Shown here: in pieces, positions 43,845-52,108 of the stretch | Position numbering within the stretch: position 1 is the stretch's first letter | Layout of the letters: the number at the start of each line of letters is the position of its first letter | Assembly (NCBI RefSeq): GCF_004522215.1 | Contig: NZ_SDLR01000006.1 | Span: 1-64,000 of the forward strand | Reading direction: 5' to 3' | Origin: Ammoniphilus sp. YIM 78166 | GTDB lineage: Bacteria; Bacillota; Bacilli; Aneurinibacillales; RAOX-1 | DNA length: 64,000 nucleotides | Program-made: the position numbers and the translations under genes | The notes under the pieces: generated by a model | What the model saw: the letters and a program-made list of their open reading frames with translations, nothing else | The model's database searches: none | Told to the model about the DNA's origin: nothing

Positions 43845-44097
43845 TGTTCAGTTCCTCCCCACGGCAAATTTATCATAAATAATTTACCCAGGGTTATCCT
43901 TATTATCCAGAAAGGCACTATTATTCATAAAAAACCACCTCCAATCCAAAGGGGGAAGATCCTCTCTGATATCATTTCAGTGCAGGTCGATCGCTTTCGT
44001 AATTGCCTTTGCAATACTTCCCTCAGTTGTTTTTGTAGTAACATTGACGAATTAAGTACAAAGCACCTAGCATAATCTTAAGTTGAGGTGACATTTT
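43845..44097. other. Decayed intergenic stretch
   Basis: Contains a 14-codon frame behind GGAGGTGG (minus strand, ATG near 43930) and, further right, the antisense tail ending EGSIAKAITKAIDLH, which reads like the C-terminus of a lost small gene. Nothing intact seen. Confidence 0.4.
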
Positions 44098-44274
44098 ATG
44101 GATAAAAGTAGGATGGTCGTTATAGAACATCGTAAAACGGGTGAACGTTATTTGTTTGATTTGACTCGAGTTAATATTAAGCCGTACATTGAAGAGTATA
44201 AGTTGATAACCATGACCCTGCCTTTAAAAGAAAAAGCGTATTTAAAACTACCTTTCTTTAACTCCTATAAATAG
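44098..44274 (+). CDS. Small hypothetical protein, 58 aa
   Basis: ATG at 44098 behind GAGGTGAC. Basic-hydrophobic soluble peptide (MDKSRMVVIEHRKTGERYLF...LPFFNSYK). A weak hairpin follows near 44340-44370. No family recognised, but start signal and composition look genuine. Confidence 0.55.
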   Translation: MDKSRMVVIEHRKTGERYLFDLTRVNIKPYIEEYKLITMTLPLKEKAYLKLPFFNSYK

Positions 44275-44501
44275 GTCTTTTGTGCAATAGGATTAGCGAT
44301 GTTATTGTTAGCCCCATAATCGAACTATGGAAAAAGGTCCAGCCTAATTGTTGGGCTTTTTTGTATTTTCCCTAGTTTCCCCCAATAATCCCCTCTGGGT
44401 CAAAACTTAAACTTTTGATTTGCGTTGTATGAGCATTTGCCCGTTTCAAATCACCTTTTTATTGCATCTCTTATATAGGGAAACTAAAAGGAGGTGTTAT
44501 C

Positions 44502-44759
44502 ATGCCCCAATTACCCACTATTCCAAGACCTGCCGACGTTGTCTTTATAGCTTGGCAGCGGAATCCTCTACAACCTAGATCCCCACTTACCATAGTGCAA
44601 TTTAGCGTTGTGGGAAGTTCAAGCCCTTGTGGTAACCTCTTAGGGATTGGAAGAAGAGCTATTCCTGCTGTGAGATGTCTTTTGAGAAATGGATTCTCGA
44701 TCGCTTGTAATCGAAGAACGACAAGTGTTTCTGGATTCGTTGTGCTTGTACGTCAATAA
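44502..44759 (+). CDS. Small hypothetical protein, 85 aa
   Basis: ATG at 44502 behind a perfect AAAGGAGGTG. Pro-rich start MPQLPTIPRPADVVFIAWQR, then short beta-rich text with three cysteines. Terminator-like CCGCTGATCATGCGG follows. No helix-membrane or signal segment. Not recognised. Confidence 0.65.
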   Translation: MPQLPTIPRPADVVFIAWQRNPLQPRSPLTIVQFSVVGSSSPCGNLLGIGRRAIPAVRCLLRNGFSIACNRRTTSVSGFVVLVRQ

Positions 44760-44921
44760 TTTCCTGACCTTGCCGCTGATCATGCGGCTCTTATTTTTTG
44801 TCCAAAACGCACCCTTTATTTTTTCGATACGACCTCTTTAGTGTTCTTGCTGTTATCATCAAGGAACTGCCCAGGCCTAGCATACTTGCAATCCTTCACA
44901 TAAAACTCCCTAACTTCACGA

Positions 44922-45199
44922 CTAAAAGCGAGGCCAAAGGGCTTTATTTACTTGTTGAGTTTTTTCTAGGCGCCAATGGCCTTTTCGCGATCTGCTGATG
45001 AGTGAGGCCCAGTCCTTGGGAATTCCCAATCGTACAAGGTTTCTTCTTTTCGTTACGGGCTTCTTCCATTGTTTGAGGAGGCACGCGCGAAGTCTTCTGC
45101 GAATCCATTCATCAAGGGCTTTAAACACACTTCTAGTGTCGGCCAAACGAAAATACCCTGACCATCCCATTAGGTATTGATTCAGTTTCTCCAATATTC
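44922..45199 (-). mobile_element. Group II intron maturase C-terminal remnant
   Basis: About 90 codons reading LNQYLMGWSGYFRLADT, LDEWIRRRLRACLLKQW and SRKGHWRL, the standard C-terminal maturase/X-domain end of group II intron reverse transcriptases (LtrA type). The RT domain is absent and no domain V/VI RNA hairpin is recognisable downstream. It abuts a lexA fragment on the same strand at about 45197. Confidence 0.85.
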
Positions 45200-45383
45200 A
45201 TAACCCTAATGGCCCTTGGTTTCGCTGGATCTCTGCAGATAAAGCCTCTCTTCTCCAGCCGAGCTAAATGACCATGGACTGTGGAACTAGAGGCTAAACC
45301 GCTTCCCCGATTTCTCGAACTGATGGTGGATAGCCCTTCTGTTTCACTACCTGCTTGATGAAATCAAATATAGATAATGTCAA
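45197..45383 (-). pseudogene. lexA 5' fragment with frameshift
   Basis: Reads DFIKQVVKQKGYPPSVREIG then, after a ~2-bp deletion at GAAGCGGTTTAG, ASSSTVHGHLARLEKRGF and PAKPRAIRV: the winged-helix DNA-binding domain of the SOS repressor LexA. The catalytic domain is missing; sequence switches to maturase. Directly upstream is GAACGTTCGTTT (minus strand, 45394-45383), a GAAC-N4-GTTT SOS box. The functional lexA must be elsewhere. Confidence 0.85.
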
Positions 45384-45394
45384 AACGAACGTTC
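45383..45394 (-). promoter_or_regulatory. Relic LexA (SOS) box
   Basis: GAACGTTCGTTT fits the Gram-positive GAAC-N4-GTTY operator and sits in front of the lexA fragment, as lexA autoregulation would require. Confidence 0.6.
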
Positions 45395-45436
45395 CTATAT
45401 TTCAAGAGGTAATTACAATGAACGATGATTCAAAAT

Positions 45437-45465
45437 CCCCACAGCTACATAGCTGTGGGGATAAC
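45437..45465. terminator. Perfect hairpin
   Basis: ATCCCCACAGCTA, CA, TAGCTGTGGGGAT: a 13-bp perfect stem with no clear gene to serve; it could be a relic terminator or repeat end. Confidence 0.6.
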
Positions 45466-45481
45466 TTTAACGGACGTATCA

Positions 45482-45600
45482 ATGCCAATTGGGTCAATAG
45501 ATGGTCCGCGTTTTTTCTCCGAGATGGGCCTTAAAGCTTGCACCCTACGTAAAAACGCAATACCTCATCACTGTGCGTAGTCTAACTAATTTACCCAGGG
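45482..45600 (-). pseudogene. Second, deleted copy of the 43596 gene
   Basis: Matches 43655-43800 (shared ATGCCAATTGGGTCAATAGA, TCTCCGAGATGGGCC-like and CCTCATCACTGTGCGTAGT blocks) but lacks a 27-bp inner piece and jumps from there to TAATTTACCCAGGG, which lies 70 bp further out in the first copy. Confidence 0.75.
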
Positions 45601-45616
45601 CTATCCAAGATATACA

Positions 45617-46063
45617 CTACTTCGAGGTCCGAAGAAAATACAGATGCCAGCGAATGAACGAGAAGGTAATGACATAGATAACGGTCGAATACCAAAGCTT
45701 CCACCCTTGGTAGATTAAAAAATCAATCTGTACGGTAACCCATTCATATAACGTTGAAAAAGCAGTCCAGTAAACCGTATATTTAATAAACGCCCCGAGT
45801 TGTTCTGGCATATAGTTTGAAAAGATGATTCCGAATGATGGAGCAAGCATGATTTCAAATAGCAAATCACTAATTTGTAGACCCTCTTCTTGAAAATGCA
45901 GAAGCGTAATTTCCCCTGAATGTCCAAACAAGGTATCTACAGTGAGGGACAGCATAGAAAGTAAGGCCCAGGTCGTGTAGATTTCCTTGCGCGTCATTCT
46001 TTTGGGCATGAACCAAATAAATACGAGATTTACCGCGATCGTCAGAATCGGAAACCAGATCAT
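45617..46063 (-). CDS. CBO0543-like small integral membrane protein
   Basis: 148 aa, about five helices, with MPKRMTRKEIYTTWALL, YEWVTVQIDFLIYQGW and WYSTVIYVITFSFIRWHLYF, paralogous in layout to the gene at 39215. ATG at 46063 follows GGAGGCATTGACGG-type sequence. Function unknown; alone between debris and the stalk protein. Confidence 0.75.
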   Translation of the reverse strand: MIWFPILTIAVNLVFIWFMPKRMTRKEIYTTWALLSMLSLTVDTLFGHSGEITLLHFQEEGLQISDLLFEIMLAPSFGIIFSNYMPEQLGAFIKYTVYWTAFSTLYEWVTVQIDFLIYQGWKLWYSTVIYVITFSFIRWHLYFLRTSK

Positions 46064-46214
46064 CCGTCAATGCCTCCTTCCACCACCTCCAATATTTTGT
46101 ACGATTGTTACATAAATATCCAAATCATTTGAGCTCGTCAACCATCAAAAAAAGCAAAATAGATCGAATGTTTTATTGAGTCTGATGAAAAAACTTAAAA
46201 GAGGAGAGGATTTC

Positions 46215-46649
46215 ATGAAAACCAAATGGTTCTCGTTTTTCCTTATGGCGCTTACCCTTTTGTTTGGCTTTTCAGGTGTGGTCATGGCCAACGATGATAA
46301 AGTGAAGGTAATCGTGAATTCCAATCAGATTCACTTCGATGTCGATCCCATTATTCAAGATGGGCGTACCTTAGCAGCTGTCAGACACATTTCCCAAGGG
46401 CTTGGAGCAAGTGTTGAATGGCAAGGAAATGAAAATAAAGTCATCTTACACCGAGCGGGGGTCACGATTACCATGCGAATTGGTCATGATGTTGCACATG
46501 TAAACAACCGACCTGTCAAGCTGGATGTTCCCCCACTGATTGTGAACGGGAGGACCTTCCTGCCCGTCCGGTTCTTGGCTGAGTCCTTTCAGGAGCCTTT
46601 ATTCTGGGATCAACCTACCAAGACGGTGTATATTGGTATTAAAAATTAA
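46215..46649 (+). CDS. Secreted stalk-domain (copper amine oxidase N-terminal-like) protein
   Basis: 144 aa from ATG at 46215 behind GAGGAGAGG. Signal peptide 1-25 (ends VVMA-N). The remainder is one stalk domain with the paired QDGRTLAAVRHISQGLGASV and VNGRTFLPVRFLAESF motifs, and nothing else, so it is a minimal member of the set found here. Confidence 0.88.
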   Translation: MKTKWFSFFLMALTLLFGFSGVVMANDDKVKVIVNSNQIHFDVDPIIQDGRTLAAVRHISQGLGASVEWQGNENKVILHRAGVTITMRIGHDVAHVNNRPVKLDVPPLIVNGRTFLPVRFLAESFQEPLFWDQPTKTVYIGIKN

Positions 46650-46763
46650 TCACAACCCAGGTTCCTTCTAGCCAACTTTCTACAAATTCAGAATGAACAC
46701 GACAACTTCCACCCGTTTCCATGTTCCTTCTATTATGGTAAAATTTTTTTAGAACCTCGAAAA

Positions 46764-46853
46764 ATAGGCAAATTCACCGAAAGCTGAAGACGCAAAGCCA
46801 CGGGCCTAAAGTTAAAGTATGATCAACCATGGCAGCCGGGTTGCCGAAAGGAG
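46764..46853 (+). ncRNA. Cyclic di-GMP-I (GEMM-I) riboswitch
   Basis: Contains the conserved core in order: AGGCAAA, a hairpin with GAAA tetraloop, GACGCAAAGCCACGGGCCTAAA, and ATGGCAGCCGGGTTGCC. These are the diagnostic GEMM-I elements. The ribosome site AAAGGAG starts immediately after the last paired element and the ATG follows 6 bp later; no terminator separates them, so control of translation initiation is likely. TAAAAT near 46738 may be the promoter -10. Confidence 0.93.
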
Positions 46854-46859
46854 TCCTTT

Positions 46860-47054
46860 ATGAAGCGAGAATTGGAACGGTTGGAACTCATTACAAGCCT
46901 TTATGAACTCATTGAACTAAAAGAGAAGCTGAAAACCTCGGTTATGGATCCCATGTTGAACTGGCGTGAAAGAATGGAGTTATATCAATCCATCCAAGGG
47001 ATTAACGAACGAATCGAGCACCTGAATAAAAGATTGAAAAGGCCGTCCGCTTAG
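46860..47054 (+). CDS. c-di-GMP-controlled 64-aa helical protein
   Basis: ATG at 46860 with AAGGAG in the riboswitch tail. Fully helical and highly charged (ELERLELITSLYELIELKEK, YQSIQGINERIEHLNKRL), probably two amphipathic helices forming a coiled coil; no membrane or signal segment and no recognised family. A terminator overlaps the stop, so this is a one-gene transcript: the small protein is the only output of the c-di-GMP riboswitch here. Confidence 0.75.
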   Translation: MKRELERLELITSLYELIELKEKLKTSVMDPMLNWRERMELYQSIQGINERIEHLNKRLKRPSA

Positions 47055-47064
47055 CGGAGGCCTT
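47036..47064 (+). terminator. Terminator of the riboswitch unit
   Basis: AAAGGCCGTCCGC, TTA, GCGGAGGCCTTTTT overlapping the stop codon. Confidence 0.88.
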
Positions 47065-47121
47065 TTTGTTGTCAAAAAGCAAAAATGCACCCCTCCGGGA
47101 TGCACACCAAGCCACCTTTTC

Positions 47122-47535
47122 TTATGTTGTCTGAATCGTTCCTCTTCTTAACCCTTGGCGCAGGTCGATCGTCTTAAGTCTCTGGCTCTCTGCCTCATCC
47201 ATAGTGACCAATGATACGGGCCCACGGTTGGAAATTTGAACTTGATCAAAAAGAAAAGGATTTTCTTTTTGCAGGGCGTTCAACATTTTCACCGTGTTAT
47301 CTGTGGATCCGAAATCATAGGCAATGAGGTGCAGCGGTTGACCCTTCAAACGCGAAAGATGAACAAGAGAACGGATGGCTCCTTCCAAACATTTTTCTGA
47401 GTTGTGGAGCAGTAGATGGACTCGCAGTTCTTCCTGATCTTCCTCAAAAAAATTATTCCATTTCATAAACAGGTGCACGAGGATGGTGGTTAAACCGTAA
47501 ATAGCTAGTAACCAGATAACCCACATGGCAATCAC
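47122..47535 (-). CDS. Membrane-anchored GT2-like small protein
   Basis: 137 aa: one N-terminal membrane helix (WVIWLLAIYGLTTILVHLF), then LRVHLLLHNSEKCLEGAIRSL and YDFGSTDNTVKMLNAL, which recall the start of family-2 glycosyltransferases (x-D-x-G-S-x-D-x-T). It stops before any acceptor or catalytic region, so it is either a truncated glycosyltransferase or a small regulatory relative. It is 60 bp downstream of degU. Confidence 0.6.
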   Translation of the reverse strand: MIAMWVIWLLAIYGLTTILVHLFMKWNNFFEEDQEELRVHLLLHNSEKCLEGAIRSLVHLSRLKGQPLHLIAYDFGSTDNTVKMLNALQKENPFLFDQVQISNRGPVSLVTMDEAESQRLKTIDLRQGLRRGTIQTT

Positions 47536-47594
47536 GGATACCCCTCCTTTTTGGTATAGGATATTCCGTGATGCTACAAAAAGTGAGCAAAAGA

Positions 47595-48290
47595 TTAACT
47601 AATTTTTACCCAGCCATTTTTGATGGAGATGACGACCGCTTGTGTACGGTCCTGAACATCTAATTTTTGCAGGATGCTCGATACATGGTTTTTGACTGTC
47701 TTTTCACTGATATATAAATAATCCCCGATCGCCTTGTTGCTTCTTCCTTCCGCCATCAACTGCAAAACTTCCTTCTCGCGCGGCGTTAAGGACAGGAAGC
47801 GCTCTGCACTAACGTTGTCTGAAAGCTCCACATGGGCAATGTCAGACTCCTGCTTCGAACTTAAGCGGCGGAATTCCGTGATCAACTTTCCCGTCACACG
47901 CGGGTGAATATACGCTTCTCCACTAGCTACGACCTGGATGGCTTCAATCAAGGCGTCCGATTCCATCTCCTTCAGCAAGTAACCCGATGCACCAGAGGAA
48001 AAAGCTTGGTGAACATAATTCTCATCATCATGGATGGAAAGAATAATGACCTTCGTAGTAGGAGAGAGGGACTTAATTCTTTCTGTTGCTTCTACCCCAT
48101 TCATCTTTGGCATATTAATGTCCATGAGAATGATTTGTGGTTGCAACGTTTTTGCTAGCTCGCAAGCCTCTTCCCCATTGGATCCAATTCCAACCACTTG
48201 GAACCGTGACTCCATTTCCAATATACGCTTAATTCCTTCGCGAAACAGCTGATGATCGTCAATGATGGCAATTTGAATGGTTTCAACCAT
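47595..48290 (-). CDS. degU: Response regulator DegU
   Basis: 231 aa from ATG at 48290 behind AAGGAGAG. Receiver domain with DD at 11-12 and phospho-acceptor Asp57 in LMDINMPKMNG; LuxR-type HTH with LTPREKEVLQLMAEGRSNKAIG. Length and motif order match DegU. Controls exoenzymes, motility and competence with DegS. 26 bp after degS. Confidence 0.95.
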   Translation of the reverse strand: MVETIQIAIIDDHQLFREGIKRILEMESRFQVVGIGSNGEEACELAKTLQPQIILMDINMPKMNGVEATERIKSLSPTTKVIILSIHDDENYVHQAFSSGASGYLLKEMESDALIEAIQVVASGEAYIHPRVTGKLITEFRRLSSKQESDIAHVELSDNVSAERFLSLTPREKEVLQLMAEGRSNKAIGDYLYISEKTVKNHVSSILQKLDVQDRTQAVVISIKNGWVKIS

Positions 48291-48316
48291 AAGTCTCTCC
48301 TTCTTTCCCTTATCCA

Positions 48317-49471
48317 TTATTTATCTTCGAGTTCAATAGGAATGCTGAATAAGACACGTGTGCCTTGACCGTTTGCAGATTCGATCTTCAAGTCGCCATC
48401 AAGGAGCTTAATTCTTTCCTTCATCCCCATAATACCAAATTGAGGCTGAGCTGTCTTTTCTAAATCATCAAAGCCAACCCCGTTGTCCTTAACCTGCCCT
48501 GTAATTCGGTTAGGGCCAAATTCCAGCTTGACTTCGATCTGCTTCGCTCTGGAATGCTTCCCTGCATTATTAAGGGCTTCTTGCACTAAACGGAAAATGA
48601 CCACCTCGATGGAAGCAGGTAATCGCCCTTCCTTTCCGAGAGTCTTCAGCTCCGTTAACATCCCATTTCGTTGGCCAAAGTCATCAAGATATTTTCGTAG
48701 TGTAGGCACAATACCCAAATCATCTAAGGCCATCGGCCTCAGATCGAAAATAATTTTTCGAACCTCAGACAATGTGTTTCGAACAGTCCCTCTGAGCTCT
48801 GCTAGTTCAGATCTCGCCTCTTGAATTCTCCCTTGAGACAGCATCCGGTCAGTAATCTCACTGCGAACCACGATATTGGCCATCGCTTGGGCAGGACCAT
48901 CATGGATATCGCGAGCCACTCGCTTCCGTTCATCTTCTTGAGCCTGAATAATTTGCAGCGCGAGCATCTGCCGCTGACTCGCCGATTCCACCGCCGAGGA
49001 AAAATCCCCGAGATCTCCCGTCAAGTAGCCCAAGACCACGCTCACTTGGGTCATTAAGTTATCTGCTTTATCTATCGTTTCAGTCAGGTTCTTTAAACGA
49101 CGTTCCAGCTCATCCCGACGAATACGCAAGTTCGCTTCCTTCTCTCGAGCTAGGGAAAGCGTCAATTGGATCTGACTGGCCAATTCATACGATTTCTTAA
49201 TATCATCCTCACCAAATTGCTGAAAGTTACGGCTGACCTCCACCAATCGCTGGCGGCTTGCTCTAAACTTCTGCTCCAGCTCATCGGTTTGATCGATAAT
49301 ATCGGCTACTTCCTTCTTGATGGCGGTCAGCTCTTTCAAGATATCTTCACTTTCTCGTCTCGCATTCTCGGAGATGCCAAAGATCTGCTCCTTGCTGCCT
49401 TCGACCGCATGGATCGTTTTTTTCAACACCGAGTCCAGCTTCGTAAAATCTACCGTGTCCGTCGAGTTCAC
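48317..49471 (-). CDS. degS: Sensor histidine kinase DegS
   Basis: 384 aa with GTG at 49471, preceded by AAGGGAAG; this equals the usual DegS length, while an ATG 24 bases earlier lacks a site. Cytoplasmic, no membrane segment; N-terminal coiled coil (about 40-150), HisKA_3 His190 in VARDIHDGPAQAMA, HATPase with NAGKHS and DNGVGFD. Phosphorylates DegU. Confidence 0.95.
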   Translation of the reverse strand: MNSTDTVDFTKLDSVLKKTIHAVEGSKEQIFGISENARRESEDILKELTAIKKEVADIIDQTDELEQKFRASRQRLVEVSRNFQQFGEDDIKKSYELASQIQLTLSLAREKEANLRIRRDELERRLKNLTETIDKADNLMTQVSVVLGYLTGDLGDFSSAVESASQRQMLALQIIQAQEDERKRVARDIHDGPAQAMANIVVRSEITDRMLSQGRIQEARSELAELRGTVRNTLSEVRKIIFDLRPMALDDLGIVPTLRKYLDDFGQRNGMLTELKTLGKEGRLPASIEVVIFRLVQEALNNAGKHSRAKQIEVKLEFGPNRITGQVKDNGVGFDDLEKTAQPQFGIMGMKERIKLLDGDLKIESANGQGTRVLFSIPIELEDK

Positions 49472-49475
49472 GCCA

Positions 49476-50390
49476 TCACTTCCCTTTACTTTCATGGATT
49501 ATAGCTTTAATCTCTTGTTCAAATTGAAAAATATCCATCCCTCGTTCTCCCATATTGTTTTTAGGAATCTTAAAGGGGTTCGTCTTCGCATTCACCAGAC
49601 CTCTGCCACCAGCAAACCCTAATTGATACCCGGCTTGCTTCGATACCTTTATCATTCGATCGTTGTAATAACCATAAGGATAGGAAATGGCTAAGACCGG
49701 CTCCCTCACTAAGTCCTCGAGCGCCTTTCGCCCCATCATAAAATCAACAAAGACTTTGGAGCGATAAGCCTGATCTCCTTGTTTTACTTCCGGGGATGTC
49801 GCTGGCCGATCATCCTCTACAAAATGCAGTCCATAGGTATGCGATTGAAACGAAATAAGTCCAGATCTCTTCATCTGTTCTAGTTGGACGAATGAAAGTG
49901 GCGAAATCTTACCTTCTCTTTTTCGCTCCACCGTATCCCGCAGATTCTCGTATATGACAAAAACGGTTGCGGGAAACTGATACTCCTCAAGGACGGGAAA
50001 AGCCTTCGAATAAGCGCTCTCATATCCATCGTCAAAGGTGAGAAGTACTGCATTTTCCTGGTTCAATAGTCCTGTATCTAAAAATTCGTGGAACTCTTCC
50101 AGTTTAAGGGGGTGAAAATGGTGGTTTTTTAGAAATTCGATATGCTCTCGAAACTCATTTGGTTTGATCGTATGGGGAGAATCAAAGTCTTCCGCTATAT
50201 GATGATAATTCAGGATCAGTACCTGATCTCTATACCAGACCCGATAAGGGATCTCTTCTTTCTTGGGTTCCGGTGATTGGACCACAGGAAGTGCTTCAGG
50301 TTTTGATGGTTCTCTGACGGTTTCCGTAGCTTCCTGTTGTCCACATCCCATAAGGAGCAAAATAAAGGTTAACAAGATGCCGAATCGCAT
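49476..50390 (-). CDS. Lipoprotein polysaccharide deacetylase (NodB domain)
   Basis: 304 aa from ATG at 50390 (GAGGTGATT upstream). Lipobox LLLMGCGQQ puts it on the outer membrane face of the cell membrane. NodB domain with YHHIAED, TFDDGYESAYSKAF and SHTYGLH supplying the metal-binding Asp and His. Likely de-N-acetylates a wall or capsule polysaccharide. Ends just upstream of degS, so may share its transcript. Confidence 0.92.
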   Translation of the reverse strand: MRFGILLTFILLLMGCGQQEATETVREPSKPEALPVVQSPEPKKEEIPYRVWYRDQVLILNYHHIAEDFDSPHTIKPNEFREHIEFLKNHHFHPLKLEEFHEFLDTGLLNQENAVLLTFDDGYESAYSKAFPVLEEYQFPATVFVIYENLRDTVERKREGKISPLSFVQLEQMKRSGLISFQSHTYGLHFVEDDRPATSPEVKQGDQAYRSKVFVDFMMGRKALEDLVREPVLAISYPYGYYNDRMIKVSKQAGYQLGFAGGRGLVNAKTNPFKIPKNNMGERGMDIFQFEQEIKAIIHESKGK

Positions 50391-50496
50391 AGGAATCACC
50401 TCATTCTACACATTTCGACAGGAATTCCAGAATCCCTACCGGAAAGTATTGGACTGCTAAAATTATTTTACTAAATATTGGACAACGAATCCATCT

Positions 50497-50536
50497 AATA
50501 AAAGCCCTTATCCTTTAGTATCGGATAAGGGCTTCT
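50497..50536 (-). terminator. Terminator of metK
   Basis: AAGCCCTTATCC and GGATAAGGGCTT flanking TTTAGTATC; T-rich end on the minus strand. Confidence 0.88.
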
Positions 50537-50541
50537 TTTCT

Positions 50542-51756
50542 TTACGCTTGCGCTAATGCCGCAGCATCTTGCTTTAATTGTTCTGCTTTGTCTGTACGCT
50601 CCCATGGTAGATCCAAGTCGGTGCGGCCAAAGTGACCATATGCAGCTGTACCTTTGTAAATCGGACGACGAAGGTCAAGCGCCTTGATAATACCCGCTGG
50701 ACGAAGGTCAAAGTGCTTGCGGATCAATCCTACGATTTGATCTTCATCGATTTTTCCTGTTCCATACGTATCCACGTTGATGGAAACCGGTTGAGCAACC
50801 CCAATCGCGTAAGCCACTTGAACTTCGCACTTATCAGCTAATCCAGCTGCTACGATGTTCTTCGCTACATAACGTGCTGCATAAGCTGCGGAACGGTCCA
50901 CCTTTGTAGGATCCTTACCGGAGAATGCACCACCGCCATGACGAGCATAGCCGCCATAGGTATCCACGATGATCTTACGGCCTGTTAATCCCGCATCCCC
51001 TTGAGGTCCTCCAATAACGAAACGGCCTGTTGGGTTGATGAAGAACTTCGTTTGATCATCCAGGTATTCTGCAGGAACAACCGGCTTAATCACATGCTCA
51101 TGAACATCTTTCTTAATTTGCTCAAGAGTAGCCTCCGGATCATGCTGAGTGGAAATAACAATGGTATCAATGCGCACTGGCTTAGCTCCATCATACTCCA
51201 CCGTTACCTGAGTCTTTGCATCGGGACGAAGGTACTCAATCGTTCCATTCTTGCGCACTTCCGCTATGCGACGAGCGAGCTTGTGAGCCATAGAAATTGG
51301 CAGAGGCATCAATTCAGGCGTTTCGTTGGTCGCAAAACCGAACATTAAGCCTTGATCTCCTGCTCCAATGGACTCAATTTGCTCATCGGTCATTTGACCA
51401 TCGCGATCTTCTAACGCTACATCAACACCCATCGCGATATCAGGAGACTGCTCATCGATAGAGGTTAGTACCGCGCAAGTATCCGCGTCAAAACCAAATT
51501 TCGCACGAGTATAGCCAATTTCACGAATCGTTTCACGAACAATTTTAGGAATATCCACATACGAAGTTGTAGTGATCTCTCCTGCTACGAGTACAAGACC
51601 TGTCGTTACAGAAGTTTCGCAAGCGACACGAGCACTCGGGTCTTGCGTAAGGATCGCATCCAAGATGGAGTCAGAGATCTGATCGCAGATCTTATCCGGA
51701 TGTCCTTCAGTTACAGATTCAGATGTGAAGAGATGACGACCTTTTTTCAACGCCAT
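50542..51756 (-). CDS. metK: S-adenosylmethionine synthetase
   Basis: 404 aa from ATG at 51756 (AAAGGAGGTACG upstream). Motifs TSESVTEGHPDK, GAGDQGLMFGFA and GGGAFSGKDPTKVDRSAAY complete the MetK signature. Makes SAM from methionine and ATP, the methyl donor also used by FliB. Controlled by the SAM-I riboswitch upstream. Confidence 0.97.
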   Translation of the reverse strand: MALKKGRHLFTSESVTEGHPDKICDQISDSILDAILTQDPSARVACETSVTTGLVLVAGEITTTSYVDIPKIVRETIREIGYTRAKFGFDADTCAVLTSIDEQSPDIAMGVDVALEDRDGQMTDEQIESIGAGDQGLMFGFATNETPELMPLPISMAHKLARRIAEVRKNGTIEYLRPDAKTQVTVEYDGAKPVRIDTIVISTQHDPEATLEQIKKDVHEHVIKPVVPAEYLDDQTKFFINPTGRFVIGGPQGDAGLTGRKIIVDTYGGYARHGGGAFSGKDPTKVDRSAAYAARYVAKNIVAAGLADKCEVQVAYAIGVAQPVSINVDTYGTGKIDEDQIVGLIRKHFDLRPAGIIKALDLRRPIYKGTAAYGHFGRTDLDLPWERTDKAEQLKQDAAALAQA

Positions 51757-51848
51757 GTTCACGTACCTCCTTTTAAACGATAAATATCCATAAGATACGG
51801 CACTCATTATTTCTTACTTTCCGAACAACTCAAGAGGTGGTGAAATAC

Positions 51849-51883
51849 AAAAGACCTTCTCCTATAGAGGAAAAGGCCATAAT
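51849..51883 (-). terminator. Riboswitch-controlled terminator
   Basis: On the minus strand GGCCTTTTCCTC, TATA, GGAGAAGGTC, TTTT, located between the SAM-I aptamer and metK. Confidence 0.85.
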
Positions 51884-51894
51884 TCCGTCCTTTA

Positions 51895-52047
51895 CCTCTT
51901 ATCTTCCAGGACATGTATGTGTCCTGCTGGTTAGCACCTTGCACGGGATAATTCTATTCTCTCCAACAAAGGAAAAAATATGAATCCCTACCGTGGGTTG
52001 CCGGGCGTCATCGGGCCAGTCCCTCGCGCCTTCTCGGAATAAGAGTA
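51895..52047 (-). ncRNA. SAM-I (S-box) riboswitch of metK
   Basis: Minus strand starts CTCTTATTCCGAGAAGGCGCGAGGGA, here cited by its ends, and includes GACTGGCCCGATGACGCC, CGGCAACC and GGTGCTAA, with P1 closing as GGAAGATAAGAG. These are the S-box conserved blocks. High SAM favours the terminator. Confidence 0.95.
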
Positions 52048-52108
52048 ATCCGTTCTGCATAAGAATAGCTAAAGTTTGGTAAGTTGTCAATCAGTTTATG
52101 TGGATTTT

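Noticed and set aside
44502..44759. 85-aa gene as part of the group II intron
   Set aside because: Opposite strand, separate ribosome site and terminator, and no similarity to maturase text.
46860..47054. 64-aa gene as a Spo0E-type phosphatase
   Set aside because: Size fits, but the Spo0E signature (S-x-x-L-D near the C-terminus) is missing.
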